DNA of 64,000 nt from Planctomycetota bacterium (GTDB taxonomy: Bacteria; Planctomycetota; UBA1135; UBA2386). This document shows, piece after piece, positions 1 to 12,119 of this stretch. Below the pieces are notes generated by a model that made no database searches, was not told the origin of the DNA, and was given only the letters and a program-made list of their open reading frames with translations. The translations under genes were made by a program, and so were the position numbers. Positions within the stretch are counted from its first letter, which is position 1. Each line of letters opens with the position of its first letter. The stretch is from the NCBI GenBank assembly GCA_020849665.1, contig JADLFX010000044.1:1-64000 (forward strand). The letters run 5' to 3'.

Positions 1-45
1 CGCCATCCCCAGCATCACCACGTGCACCCGCTCCGGGGCCGGTGA
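1..45 (+). promoter_or_regulatory. Possible His-rich leader reading frame (hisL-like), truncated at the window edge
   Basis: Frame 1 reads R-H-P-Q-H-H-H-V-H-P-L-R-G-R-stop (TGA 43-45), 5 His in 14 codons, about 105 nt upstream of hisG. The start codon is outside the window. Alternative: antisense of a divergent minus-strand gene start reading VHVVMLGMA. Confidence 0.3.
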
Positions 46-72
46 TGGCGTAGTCCAACAGACCGCAAGCCA

Positions 73-98
73 TCGACGCCGGCCACGCCCGGCGTCGA
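73..98 (+). promoter_or_regulatory. Perfect 10-bp stem hairpin upstream of hisG (TCGACGCCGG-CCACGC-CCGGCGTCGA)
   Basis: Inverted repeat 73-82/89-98 with a 6-nt loop. An alternative pairing of 37-44 with 77-84 would disrupt it. No U-run follows. Confidence 0.5.
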
Positions 99-150
99 CG
101 CGTTCTGGGAGGGCGTGTCGGGGTCGGGTCGGCCGTGCTCCACCCCGACC

Positions 151-1035
151 ATGACCCCGAACCAGCACCCCGACGCGACCGCGCCCCTGCGCCTCGCCCT
201 GCCCAAGGGCCGCATGCAGCCCGCGGTGTTCCAGCTCCTCGCCGACGCCGGGATCGCGCTCCGCCAGGGCAGCCGCGAGTACCGGCCCACGCTCGACCTG
301 CCGGGCTTCGAGGCGAAGGTCCTCAAGCCGCAGAACATCGTGGAGATGCTGCATCTCGGCTCCCGCGACCTGGGCTTCGCCGGCGCCGACTGGGTGCGCG
401 AACTCGGCGCGGATCTGGTGGAGGTCCTAGACACGGGTCTCGACCCGGTGCAGATCGTCGCCGCCGCCCCGCGCGCGCTCCTCGCCGCGGGCCGCCTGCC
501 AGCGCGACCACTCGTGGTCGCCTCCGAGTACACCGAGCTGGCACGCGCCTGGATCCGCGCAGCGGGCCTCGACGCCACGCTGGCCCGCTCGTACGGCGCG
601 ACCGAGGTGTTCCCTCCCGAAGACGCCGACTGCATCGTCGACAACACCGCGAGCGGCGCCACGCTGCGCGCCAACGACCTGGAGGTCGTTGCGGTGCTGA
701 TGGCCTCGACCACGCGCCTCTACGCCAACCCGCGCGCCTGGGCGCGGCCCGAGCGGCGTGCGGCGATCGACCGGCTCGCACTCCTGCTGGGCTCGGTTCT
801 CGACGCGCGCCGCCGCGTGATGCTCGAGGTGAACGTCGCGCCCGAGCGGCTCGAGGCCGTGTGCGCGATCCTGCCGTGCATGCGCGAACCGACCATCGCG
901 CCTCTGCACGGCGACGCCGGATACGCGGTGAAGGCGGCGGTACCGCGCGCCGACCTGCCGCGCCTGATCCCCGAGATCAAGGCGCGCGGCGGAACGGATC
1001 TCGTGGTCTCCCAGCTCGCGCAGATCGTGTCATGA
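151..1035 (+). CDS. hisG: ATP phosphoribosyltransferase (HisG, long form)
   Basis: Translation LRLALPKGRMQPAVFQLL...DCIVDNTASGATLRANDLEVV...; C-terminal regulatory-like region; first gene of a his operon. Upstream in-frame GTG at 115 is an alternative start. Confidence 0.93.
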   Translation: MTPNQHPDATAPLRLALPKGRMQPAVFQLLADAGIALRQGSREYRPTLDLPGFEAKVLKPQNIVEMLHLGSRDLGFAGADWVRELGADLVEVLDTGLDPVQIVAAAPRALLAAGRLPARPLVVASEYTELARAWIRAAGLDATLARSYGATEVFPPEDADCIVDNTASGATLRANDLEVVAVLMASTTRLYANPRAWARPERRAAIDRLALLLGSVLDARRRVMLEVNVAPERLEAVCAILPCMREPTIAPLHGDAGYAVKAAVPRADLPRLIPEIKARGGTDLVVSQLAQIVS

Positions 1036-2771
1036 GCCGGGATACCCGCATCGCCCCGGCTGCGGGGCCCACTCCGTCGGCGCTGGTAGCGCAGGTGACC
1101 CCGTACCCCACCGCGGCCCGCGCCGGCGTCGACCTGCGGCTGGACGGCAACGAAGGCCTCCTGCCCGCACCAGCCCTCCTCGACGCCCTCTACGACGCCG
1201 GCCCCGAGGTCCTGCGCAGCTACCCCGACGCCAGCGGACTCGAGCGCCGGATCGCCGAACGCCACGGCCTCGATCCTGCCTGCGTCGTGGTCACGGCCGG
1301 GGCCGACGAGGCGCTCGACCGCCTGTGTCGCGCCTTCCTCGGACCCGGGCGCGAGTGCGTCCTGCCGGTGCCGACCTTCGAGATGCTGCACCGCTATCCG
1401 CTGCTCTCCGGCGGCATCCTGGTCGAGGTGCCCTGGCCGCCCGGCACCCCATGGCCGACGGCCGCGGTGCGCCGGGCGCTCACGCCGAGAACCGGGATCG
1501 TCGCGCTCGTCAGCCCCAACAACCCCACCGGGACGACGCTCGACGCCGCGACCCTGCGCGCGATCAGTGCCGCCGCACCCACGGCGCTGGTGCTCCTCGA
1601 CCACGCCTACGCCGAGTTCGCCGACGAAGACCTGACGCCGCAGGCCCTCGCCCTGCCCAACGCGGTGGTCGTGCGCACGCTGTCCAAGGCCTACGGTCTC
1701 GCCGGCGCGCGCGTCGGCTACGTGCTGGGCGCGCGCACGCTGCTCGAGCCGCTCCGCGCCGCGGCCGGACCCTACCCGGTGGCCGGGCCGAGCCTGCTCC
1801 TGGCCGCGGCGGCGCTGCGTCGCGACGCCGCCGTGCGCGGGTTCGTCGCGCGGGTCCGCGCCGAGCGCGCAGCCCTGGCCGATCTGCTGCGCGCGCTGGG
1901 CGCCCAGCCGCTGCCCAGCCAGGCCAACTTCGTGCTCGCGCGCTTCGCCGACCCCGATTGGGTCCGCGACGCCCTGGCCGGACTGGGGATCGCCGTGCGC
2001 CGCTTCGCAGGCCGCGCGGCCCTGCACGAGCACCTGCGCATCACCTGTCCCGGCGACGGATCCGCATTCACGCGCCTCGCGCACGCGCTGCGCACCGCCC
2101 TCCAGCCGGAGGCCCTGCTCCTCGACCTCGACGGGGTCCTCGCCGACGTCTCGCGCTCGTACCGCGCGGCAATCATCGCCACCGCCGCCAGCTTCGGCGT
2201 CGCGCTCGACGCCGCGGAGGTGGCCGCGGCCAAGCGCCGGGGCGACGCCAACGATGACTGGCGCCTGACCCGCCGCCTCATGGCGGAGCGCGGGGTCGCC
2301 GTGCCGCAGGCCACGGTCACCGGACGCTTCGAGGCGCTCTACCAGGGCAGCGCAGCGCACCCCGGCCTGCGTGCCACCGAGCGCCTGATCCCCGGGCGCA
2401 CCCTCCTGGAGCGGCTCGCGCTGCGCCTGCCCCTCGGCATCGTCACCGGACGACCGCGCGCCGACGCCGAGCGCTTCCTGGACGAGCAGGGCATCCGCGA
2501 CCTCTTCGCCGCCTGCGTGACCATGGAGGACGCGCCCGCCAAGCCGGATCCGGCGCCCGTGCGCCTCGCCCTGCAGCGCCTCGGCGTCGCGCGCGCGTGG
2601 CTGGTCGGCGACACCGTCGACGATCTGCGCGCCGCGCGCGCCGCGGACGTGGTGCCGCTGGCCGTTCCGGCCCCCGGCGAGGACCAGGACGTGGCGCGCG
2701 CAGCCTTCGCCGCCGCCGGCGTCGCGCGCACGTTCGCTTCGCTGGCCGAAGTCCTGGAGGTGCTGCCGTGA
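1032..2771 (+). CDS. hisC: Histidinol-phosphate aminotransferase fused to a C-terminal HAD-superfamily phosphatase-like domain
   Basis: HisC motifs SPNNPTG and [15 protein letters not shown]-terminal HAD motifs [24 protein letters not shown]. Start overlaps the hisG stop (ATGA). Confidence 0.9.
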   Translation: MSRDTRIAPAAGPTPSALVAQVTPYPTAARAGVDLRLDGNEGLLPAPALLDALYDAGPEVLRSYPDASGLERRIAERHGLDPACVVVTAGADEALDRLCRAFLGPGRECVLPVPTFEMLHRYPLLSGGILVEVPWPPGTPWPTAAVRRALTPRTGIVALVSPNNPTGTTLDAATLRAISAAAPTALVLLDHAYAEFADEDLTPQALALPNAVVVRTLSKAYGLAGARVGYVLGARTLLEPLRAAAGPYPVAGPSLLLAAAALRRDAAVRGFVARVRAERAALADLLRALGAQPLPSQANFVLARFADPDWVRDALAGLGIAVRRFAGRAALHEHLRITCPGDGSAFTRLAHALRTALQPEALLLDLDGVLADVSRSYRAAIIATAASFGVALDAAEVAAAKRRGDANDDWRLTRRLMAERGVAVPQATVTGRFEALYQGSAAHPGLRATERLIPGRTLLERLALRLPLGIVTGRPRADAERFLDEQGIRDLFAACVTMEDAPAKPDPAPVRLALQRLGVARAWLVGDTVDDLRAARAADVVPLAVPAPGEDQDVARAAFAAAGVARTFASLAEVLEVLP

Positions 2772-3355
2772 GCCCGCGGGTCGCCACGGTACAGCGCGTC
2801 ACGCGGGAGACCCGCATCGACCTGCGCCTCGTGCTGGACGGCACCGGGCGGGCCGAGGTGGACTCCGGGATCGGATTCCTCGACCACCTGCTCACGGCCC
2901 TGGCCTGCCACGCCGGCTTCGATCTCGCGCTCGCCTGCGCGGGCGACCTGCACGTGGACGACCACCACACGGTCGAGGACTGCGCGCTCGCGCTGGGTTC
3001 CGCCCTGGATCAGGCGCTCGGCGAACGCGGCGGCATCGCCCGCTTCGGCTCGGCCTACGCACCGCTGGACGAGGCCCTGGCCCGCGCCGTCGTGGACCTC
3101 TCGGGACGGCCGTTCGCCGCGATCGACCTCGGCCTCAGGCGCGAGCGCCTGGGCTCGCTCTCGTGCGAGATGATCCCCCACCTCCTGGCCTCACTGGCCA
3201 CTTCGGCGCGCGCCACCCTGCACGTGGACGTGCTGCGCGGCGCCAACGACCACCACCGCGCAGAGGCGGCGTGCAAGGCGAGCGCGCTGGCGCTGCGCAT
3301 GGCGGTGGCGCTCCGGGGCGCCGGCGAGGTGCCGAGCACCAAGGGGGTGCTGTGA
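2768..3355 (+). CDS. hisB: Imidazoleglycerol-phosphate dehydratase (monofunctional)
   Basis: Motifs [38 protein letters not shown] start overlapping the hisC stop. Confidence 0.93.
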   Translation: MSPRVATVQRVTRETRIDLRLVLDGTGRAEVDSGIGFLDHLLTALACHAGFDLALACAGDLHVDDHHTVEDCALALGSALDQALGERGGIARFGSAYAPLDEALARAVVDLSGRPFAAIDLGLRRERLGSLSCEMIPHLLASLATSARATLHVDVLRGANDHHRAEAACKASALALRMAVALRGAGEVPSTKGVL

Positions 3356-3978
3356 GTCGTTCCGTCGCGGTGGACGTGCACGTCGTGCAGACCGGCGTCG
3401 CCAACCTCGCCTCGGTCGAGGCCGCGCTCGCGCGCGCGGGCGCCCGGGCACTCCCGACTCTCGACCCGGCCGAAGTGCGCGACTCCGCGCGGGTGCTGCT
3501 GCCGGGCGTCGGCGCGTTCGGCCAGGCCATGGCCGCGCTGCGCGCGCACGGCCTCGACCAGGCCCTGCGCGGGCGGATCGCCGCGGACCGGCCCACGCTG
3601 GCGATCTGCCTCGGCCTGCAGCTCCTCGCCGAAGCCAGCGAGGAGAGTCCCGGAGTGTCCGGCCTCGGCGTCGTGCCGGGGACCGTGCGGCGCCTGCCCG
3701 ACGGCGTGCGCGTCCCACAGCTGGGCTGGAACACGATCGAGGCCATGCCCGAGTGCACGTGGCTCCGCTCCGGCTGCGTGTGCTTCGCCAACTCGTTCGC
3801 GCTGCGCGAGCCGCCGCACGGCTGGCGGTGTGCCATGGCCACCCACGGCGTCCGCTTCGTGGCGGGCCTCGAGCGCGGGGCCATCGTCGCCTGCCAGTTC
3901 CACCCCGAGCTCTCGGGCCGTGTCGGCCACGAGCTCCTGTGCCGCTTCGTCGCGGCCGGCACCCGGGCGCCATGCTGA
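3352..3978 (+). CDS. hisH: Imidazole glycerol phosphate synthase glutamine amidotransferase subunit
   Basis: Class I GATase motifs [26 protein letters not shown] start overlapping the hisB stop. Confidence 0.92.
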   Translation: MSRSVAVDVHVVQTGVANLASVEAALARAGARALPTLDPAEVRDSARVLLPGVGAFGQAMAALRAHGLDQALRGRIAADRPTLAICLGLQLLAEASEESPGVSGLGVVPGTVRRLPDGVRVPQLGWNTIEAMPECTWLRSGCVCFANSFALREPPHGWRCAMATHGVRFVAGLERGAIVACQFHPELSGRVGHELLCRFVAAGTRAPC

Positions 3979-4793
3979 CCGCGCGCGTGATCCCCTGTCT
4001 GGACGTGCAGGACGCGCGCGTGGTGAAGGGCGTGCGCTTCGCCGGCCTGCGCGACGCCGGCGACCCCGCCGGTCTGGCGGCCCGCTACCAGGACGAAGGC
4101 GCGGACGAGGTCGTGGTCCTCGACGTCGCCGCCACCCCGCGCGGCCGCGCGCACCAGCTCGGCACGGTCCGCGCCGTGCGAAGCGTGCTCGGCATCCCGC
4201 TCACCGTGGGCGGTGGCGTGCGCAGCCGCGCCGACGCCCGCGCCCTGCTCGAGGCGGGCGCCGACCGCGTGGCCGTGAACACCGCGGCCGTACGGCGCCC
4301 CGAGCTGCTCACCGAACTCGCGGACGAGTTCGGCGTGCAGTGCGTCGTCCTGGCCCTGGACGCGCGCGCCGTCGGGGACCCGCGGGCCGGCGCGGCGGGC
4401 CGCCACGAGGTGCTGATCCGCTCGGGCGGCGAGGCCACGGGACTCGGCGCCGCACCGTGGGCCGCGCGGGCGGCGCGTCTGGGGGCCGGGGAGATCCTGG
4501 TCACCAGTCACGATCGCGACGGCACGCGCTCGGGATACGACCTGGAACTGATCGCGGCCGTGGCGCGCGCCGTGCCCGTGCCGGTCGTCGCCTCGGGCGG
4601 AGCGGCGCACCCCGAACACCTGCTCGCGGCTCTCCGTGCCGGCGCCGATGCCGTGCTGGCAGCCTCGATCTTCCACGACGCCGAGCACTCCATCCACGCC
4701 GTCAAGGAGCATCTCCACGCCCATGGCGTGCCGGTGCGCCGCGCCGACCGCCTCCTGCGCCCGATCCCGCCCATGCACGACGTGTCATGCTGA
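3972..4793 (+). CDS. hisF: Imidazole glycerol phosphate synthase cyclase subunit
   Basis: [23 protein letters not shown]...LTVGGGVRS...DRDGTRSGYDLEL...; overlaps hisH by 7 nt. Confidence 0.94.
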   Translation: MLTARVIPCLDVQDARVVKGVRFAGLRDAGDPAGLAARYQDEGADEVVVLDVAATPRGRAHQLGTVRAVRSVLGIPLTVGGGVRSRADARALLEAGADRVAVNTAAVRRPELLTELADEFGVQCVVLALDARAVGDPRAGAAGRHEVLIRSGGEATGLGAAPWAARAARLGAGEILVTSHDRDGTRSGYDLELIAAVARAVPVPVVASGGAAHPEHLLAALRAGADAVLAASIFHDAEHSIHAVKEHLHAHGVPVRRADRLLRPIPPMHDVSC

Positions 4794-6055
4794 TCCCCTC
4801 CATCGACCTGCTCGGTGGCCGCGTGGTCCAACTCGTCGGCGGCCGGGACCTGGCCCTCGAGGCGGGCGACCCGCTGCCCCTGGCGCGGCGCTTCGCCGTG
4901 GCCGGAGCGATCGCGGTGGTCGACCTCGACGCCGCGCTCGGCCAGGGCGACCATCGCTCCCAGATCCTCCCCCTGCTCGAGCTGGCCGAGTGCCGGGTCG
5001 GCGGCGGGATCCGGGACGTCGCGTCCGCGTGCGCGTGGCTGGACGCGGGAGCCGCGCAGGTGGTACTCGGCACCGCTGCCCGCCCGGAGGTGCTGCGCGC
5101 GCTGCCCCGCGAGCGGGTGATTGCGGCCCTCGACTGCCGCGACGGCGAGGTGGTGGTGCAGGGCTGGCGCGAGCGCACGGGCCGGAACGTGCTCGATCGC
5201 ATGGCCGAGCTGCGCGAGCACGTGGGCGGATTCCTGGTCACGTTCGTGGAGACGGAGGGGCGCATGCAGGGTCTCCCGCGCGAACGCATCCCCGCCCTGC
5301 GCGAGTCGGCTGGCCCCTGCACGCTCACCATCGCCGGCGGCGTGACCACGCCCGACGACATCGCCTTCCTCGATGCACATGGCTGCGACGCACAGGTGGG
5401 CATGGCGCTCTACACCGGCAGGCTCGACCTCGCGGACGCGCTCGCGGCGCCGCTCTGCAGCGAGCGACCCGACGGGCTCTGGCCCACGCTGGTCGTGGAC
5501 GAACTCGGCGTGGCCCTCGGCCTCGCCTGGTCGGACGCCGAGAGTCTGCGCGAGGCGGTGCGCACGCGCCGCGGCGTCTACCGCTCGCGGACCCGCGGTC
5601 TGTGGCGCAAGGGCGCGACCAGCGGCGCGCACCAGGAGCTGCTGTGCGTGTCGCTGGATTGCGACCGCGACGCCCTGCGCTTCACCGTCCGCCAGCACGG
5701 GCCCGGCTTCTGCCACCGCGCCACACGCACCTGCTTCGGCGACGACCCCGGTCCCGGGGCGCTCGCCCGCCGCCTGAGGCAGAGGATCGCTGCGGCGCCA
5801 GCCGGCTCGTACACCGCCCGTCTCGCTGCCGATCCCGCCTTGCTCAGCGCCAAGCTGGTCGAGGAGGCGGCGGAGCTCGCGACAGCGACCACGCCCGCGC
5901 ACGTCCGCCACGAGGCCGCGGACCTGCTCTACTTCGCCCTCGTGGCGTGCGCGCGCGGCGGCGTCGACCTGGCCGACGTCATGCGCGAGCTGGAGCTGCG
6001 CCACAGGCGCGTCACCCGCAGGCCCGGCCACGCCAAGCCGGCGCGCGACCCTTGA
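4787..6055 (+). CDS. hisA: HisA isomerase fused to HisI (PR-AMP cyclohydrolase) and HisE (PR-ATP pyrophosphohydrolase)
   Basis: HisA: MLIPSIDLLGGRVVQLVGG...DLDAALGQG...VTFVETEG...AGGVTTPDDI. HisI: GVYRSRTRGLWRKGATSGAHQELL..LDCDRDAL..FCHRATRTCF. HisE: LSAKLVEEAAELATAT...HEAADLLYFALVA. One continuous ORF. Confidence 0.9.
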   Translation: MLIPSIDLLGGRVVQLVGGRDLALEAGDPLPLARRFAVAGAIAVVDLDAALGQGDHRSQILPLLELAECRVGGGIRDVASACAWLDAGAAQVVLGTAARPEVLRALPRERVIAALDCRDGEVVVQGWRERTGRNVLDRMAELREHVGGFLVTFVETEGRMQGLPRERIPALRESAGPCTLTIAGGVTTPDDIAFLDAHGCDAQVGMALYTGRLDLADALAAPLCSERPDGLWPTLVVDELGVALGLAWSDAESLREAVRTRRGVYRSRTRGLWRKGATSGAHQELLCVSLDCDRDALRFTVRQHGPGFCHRATRTCFGDDPGPGALARRLRQRIAAAPAGSYTARLAADPALLSAKLVEEAAELATATTPAHVRHEAADLLYFALVACARGGVDLADVMRELELRHRRVTRRPGHAKPARDP

Positions 6056-6090
6056 CCCTGCGCGGCGTGCAGCTCCGCACCGAGACGCCC

Positions 6091-7347
6091 ATGCCCCTGC
6101 TGAACCCCCTCCCCCCCGATCGCCCCTGCGCCAGGCGCCGCCCCGCCGTGGACGCGGCGACCCTTGCCGCCGCGGCACCCATCGTCGAGGCCGTACGCAC
6201 CGGCGGCGAGGCGGCGCTGCGCGCCTTCGCCGCGGAGCACGACGCACTGCACCACGACGCCCCGCTGGTGATCGGACGTGACGGGATGCAGCGTGCGTTC
6301 GATTCCCTCGGCGGCACCGAGCAACACCTGCTGCTGCGCGTGGCGGAGCGGATCCGCGGGTTCGCGGAAGCGCAGCGCCGTGCGCTCCAGGACGTGTGCG
6401 TGCCCGTGCCAGGCGGGGTCGCGGGACACCGCATCGAACCGATCTGGTGCGCGGGCTGCTACGCCCCGGGTGGACGCCACCCGCTGCCCTCCTCCGTGTT
6501 GATGACCGCCGTCACGGCGCGCGTCGCGGGCGTCCGCACCGTCTGGTTGGCGAGCCCTCGCCCCGCGCGGATCACCCTGGCGGCGGCGCACGTCGCCGGC
6601 GCCGACCAACTCCTCGCCGCCGGCGGCGCGCACGCCGTCGCCGCGCTCGCGTTCGGCGCGGGCCCCGTGCCGGCCTGCGACGTCGTCGTCGGGCCGGGCA
6701 ATCGCTGGGTGACCGCGGCCAAGCAGCTGGTGTCGGGAAGCGTGGGGATCGACATGCTGGCGGGACCTTCGGAGCTCGTGGTGCTCGCCGACGGCAGCGC
6801 GGACCCGGAACGGATCGCCGCCGACCTGCTGGCTCAGGCCGAGCACGACGACGACGCGGTACCGATCCTGATCAGCATCGGGCCCGCGCTCGTACCCCGC
6901 GTCGAGGCCGAGCTGGCACGTCAGCTCACGTCGCTGCCCACGGCCGCCACCGCGCGGCGCGCGCTCGCCAACGGCGGTGTCCTGGTCTGCACGGACCTCG
7001 CCGAGGCGACACGGGCCTGCGATGCCCTGGCTCCGGAACACGTCCAGGTGATGACCCGCGAGCCGCACGTGGCAGCCGCCGCCCTGCATCGCCACGGCAC
7101 GCTCTTCCTGGGCGGCGCCGCGGAGGTGCTCGGCGACTACGGCGCGGGACCCAACCACGTGCTCCCCACCGGCGGTACGGCCCGGTTCACCGCCGGACTC
7201 TCGGTGTTCACCTTCCTGCGCGCCAGGACGTGGCTCGACCTGCAGGACACCGCGTCGGCCGCGGTCCTGGCCCGCGACGCCGCCGCCCTGGCCCGCCTGG
7301 AGGGACTCGAAGGACACGCGCGCGCCGCAGAGCTTCGCGCGCGCTGA
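6091..7347 (+). CDS. hisD: Histidinol dehydrogenase
   Basis: AGCYAPGGRHPLPSSVLMTAVTARVAG, VVGPGNRWVTAAKQLV, GIDMLAGPSELVVLAD, LAPEHVQVM, GPNHVLPTGGTARF. Confidence 0.95.
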   Translation: MPLLNPLPPDRPCARRRPAVDAATLAAAAPIVEAVRTGGEAALRAFAAEHDALHHDAPLVIGRDGMQRAFDSLGGTEQHLLLRVAERIRGFAEAQRRALQDVCVPVPGGVAGHRIEPIWCAGCYAPGGRHPLPSSVLMTAVTARVAGVRTVWLASPRPARITLAAAHVAGADQLLAAGGAHAVAALAFGAGPVPACDVVVGPGNRWVTAAKQLVSGSVGIDMLAGPSELVVLADGSADPERIAADLLAQAEHDDDAVPILISIGPALVPRVEAELARQLTSLPTAATARRALANGGVLVCTDLAEATRACDALAPEHVQVMTREPHVAAAALHRHGTLFLGGAAEVLGDYGAGPNHVLPTGGTARFTAGLSVFTFLRARTWLDLQDTASAAVLARDAAALARLEGLEGHARAAELRAR

Positions 7348-7372
7348 GCCGTGGGCCGCACGCGGAGCCGGC

Positions 7373-9790
<2,418 letters not shown>

Positions 9791-10182
9791 CCGATGGGCT
9801 GCGGCGGCAGCTTCGGTGGCCGCGCCGCGCGCCGGCAGGCCCGTGAGCGGCAGCGTCGCGGGCTCCCGCGCAGGGGCAGGCCGGGAGTCGGGGTCCGGGG
9901 CAGGCGGCACGCGGAGACTCTCTCCGCGTGCTCCGGCTCCGTCCAGGACCACGGGCGCCGCCGGGCCATCGCAGCCGTGCCGGCCGGCGTTCCAGTCCGC
10001 AGCGCAGCCGCGCGACGCACCGGGGAATCCGTAGAAGCCGGACCGCGCCGGCGGGGCAGGGAACGTGGCGGACGGGATGCACTTGCATGCCAGCAGGCGC
10101 CGGGCGTCCGCCGCGACGAGCGGCGGAGGCCGCGCCTTCCGGGCAGCGCCGGGAGGCGCGATGATCCGCGTCGATCCCCGCC

Positions 10183-11838
10183 ATGCTCTGCGCCGCCACG
10201 CTCGCGTTCGTCCTCGCCGTACCTGGGGCCCAGGAGTCCGCGCCCCACGCAGCGTCGGCCCTGATCCTGCGCGGCGGCAAGGTGTGGACCGGGGTGGCGG
10301 GAGCACCCGAGGCACAGGCCATACTGATCCTCGGCGAGCGGATCGAGTTCGTGGGCAGCGACGCGGAGGCGGCGGCACGGGCCCCCGCGGGCGCGCGCAC
10401 CTTCGATCTGCTGGGCAGGCGCGTGGTGCCCGGCATCGTCGACGCGCACGTGCACTTCCTGAGCGGCGGCGACACGCTCCTCGCGCCCGACCTGCGCGGC
10501 GCCCGCAGCGAGGAGGAACTCGCGCGCCGCCTGGGCGAGTCGGCCGAGCTCGTTCCTGACGGCACCTGGCTCACGTCGGGGACCTGGGACCACGAGAACT
10601 GGCCGGGTGCACGCCTGCCGACCGCAGCGGTCCTCGATCGCTTCACCCCGAGACACCCGGTGTTCGTCGCGCGGCTCGACGGGCACATGGCGGTGGCCAA
10701 CTCCCTGGCGATGCGGATCGCGGGCGTGGGCAAGGACACGGCCGACCCCCCGGGAGGCGCGATCGAGCGGGACGGCACGGGAGCCCCCGCCGGCGTGTTC
10801 AAGGACGCGGCCATGGCGCTGATCGCCAAGCACGTACCGGCGTGGAGCGCCGAGCAGCGCCTCGAGCGCGCCCGCATGGCGCTGGCCCACGCCGCGTCCC
10901 TGGGCGTGACCAGCGTGCACGACATGCTCGACGGCCACGACGCGCTCGCCACCTACCAGGAGCTGCGCCGCCGGGGCGAGCTGACCGCGCGCATCACGCT
11001 CTACGCGCCGATCACCGCGCATGCACTCTGGGGCGGGCTCAAGGTGCAGCGCGGCTTCGGCGACGCCTGGCTGCGGATCAACGGCGTGAAGGCGTTCGCC
11101 GACGGCTCGCTGGGATCGACCACTGCCTGGTTCTTCGAGCCCTATGCCGACGCGCCGGGGACGAGCGGCCTCGCCCAGACCGAGCTGAAGGCGGGCGGCA
11201 TGCTCGACCGCCAGTTGGCCGCGACGCTGCGGGACGGGCTGCAGCCGGCCATCCACGCCATCGGCGACCGCGCGATCCGCGCCGTGCTCGACCTTGCCGC
11301 CGCCCGGGCGAAGCCCGCCCAGCGACTGCGCCTCGAGCACGCCCAGCACATCCACCCCGACGACCTGCCGCGCTTCGCCGGCCTGGGCGTGATCGCGTCG
11401 ATGCAGCCCTATCACGCCATCGACGACGGGCGCTGGGCCGAGAAGCGCATCGGCGCGGAGCGCTGCCGGACGACCTACGCATTCCGTTCGCTCCTGGATC
11501 GCGGCGCGGTGCTCGCGTTCGGATCGGACTGGCCGGTGGCGCCGCTCTCGCCCTGGGAGGGGCTCTACGCGGCCGTCACGCGCCGGACCCTGGACGGGCG
11601 CAACCCGGAGGGCTGGGTCCCGGAGCAGCGGATCCGCCTGGAGGAAGCACTGCGGGCCTACACCGCGGGCTCGGCGTACGCGGGCTTCGCCGAGACCGAG
11701 GTCGGCACGCTCGAGCCGGGCAAGTACGCCGACCTCGTGGTCCTCGAACCCGATCTGTTCGCCCTGCCGGCGGAGCGGCTGCGCGAGATTGCGGTACGAA
11801 TCACGCTCGTGGGCGGGCGCGTCGCACATCTGCGTTGA
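10183..11838 (+). CDS. Amidohydrolase family protein (YtcJ-like), secreted
   Basis: Signal-like N-terminus; VVPGIVDAHVHFL, RLEHAQHIHPDD, AFGSDWPVAPLSPW, TLEPGKYADLVVLE. Confidence 0.88.
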   Translation: MLCAATLAFVLAVPGAQESAPHAASALILRGGKVWTGVAGAPEAQAILILGERIEFVGSDAEAAARAPAGARTFDLLGRRVVPGIVDAHVHFLSGGDTLLAPDLRGARSEEELARRLGESAELVPDGTWLTSGTWDHENWPGARLPTAAVLDRFTPRHPVFVARLDGHMAVANSLAMRIAGVGKDTADPPGGAIERDGTGAPAGVFKDAAMALIAKHVPAWSAEQRLERARMALAHAASLGVTSVHDMLDGHDALATYQELRRRGELTARITLYAPITAHALWGGLKVQRGFGDAWLRINGVKAFADGSLGSTTAWFFEPYADAPGTSGLAQTELKAGGMLDRQLAATLRDGLQPAIHAIGDRAIRAVLDLAAARAKPAQRLRLEHAQHIHPDDLPRFAGLGVIASMQPYHAIDDGRWAEKRIGAERCRTTYAFRSLLDRGAVLAFGSDWPVAPLSPWEGLYAAVTRRTLDGRNPEGWVPEQRIRLEEALRAYTAGSAYAGFAETEVGTLEPGKYADLVVLEPDLFALPAERLREIAVRITLVGGRVAHLR

Positions 11839-12119
11839 CGTCCCTTGGCCGCCGGTGGCGGACCCCGCCGCACGGCGCGAGCCTGCCGGGCAGCGCCGTG
11901 GTGCCTTCCCTGCGCGCCGACCCTGGCACACCATCGCGGCGCGCACGCCGGCGGTCTCCGCTCGCGAGCAGACCGGTGGATCGGCACGCCGCGTCCGCGG
12001 CCGACCTCGCCAGGATCCTTCCCGGACCCTGCATGCACGGATGGCCGGCCCGGCGCCGCTGCACCATAGTGGCCGCCGACGTCGCGTTCCCCACAAGTCT
12101 GCCCCGAGGAATGCACCCC

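Noticed and set aside
135-1031. N-terminal ~300 codons of ORF 135..2771
   Set aside because: Low-complexity Arg/Pro/Ala frame overlapping hisG; the real HisC start is the ATG at 1032.
720-2360. Long minus-strand ORF opposite hisC
   Set aside because: Arg/Gly/Glu-rich antisense frame typical of high-GC DNA; the plus strand has a clear HisC-HAD.
3135-4778. 547-aa minus ORF opposite hisH/hisF
   Set aside because: His/Arg/Ala-rich antisense translation with no domain; opposite verified his genes.
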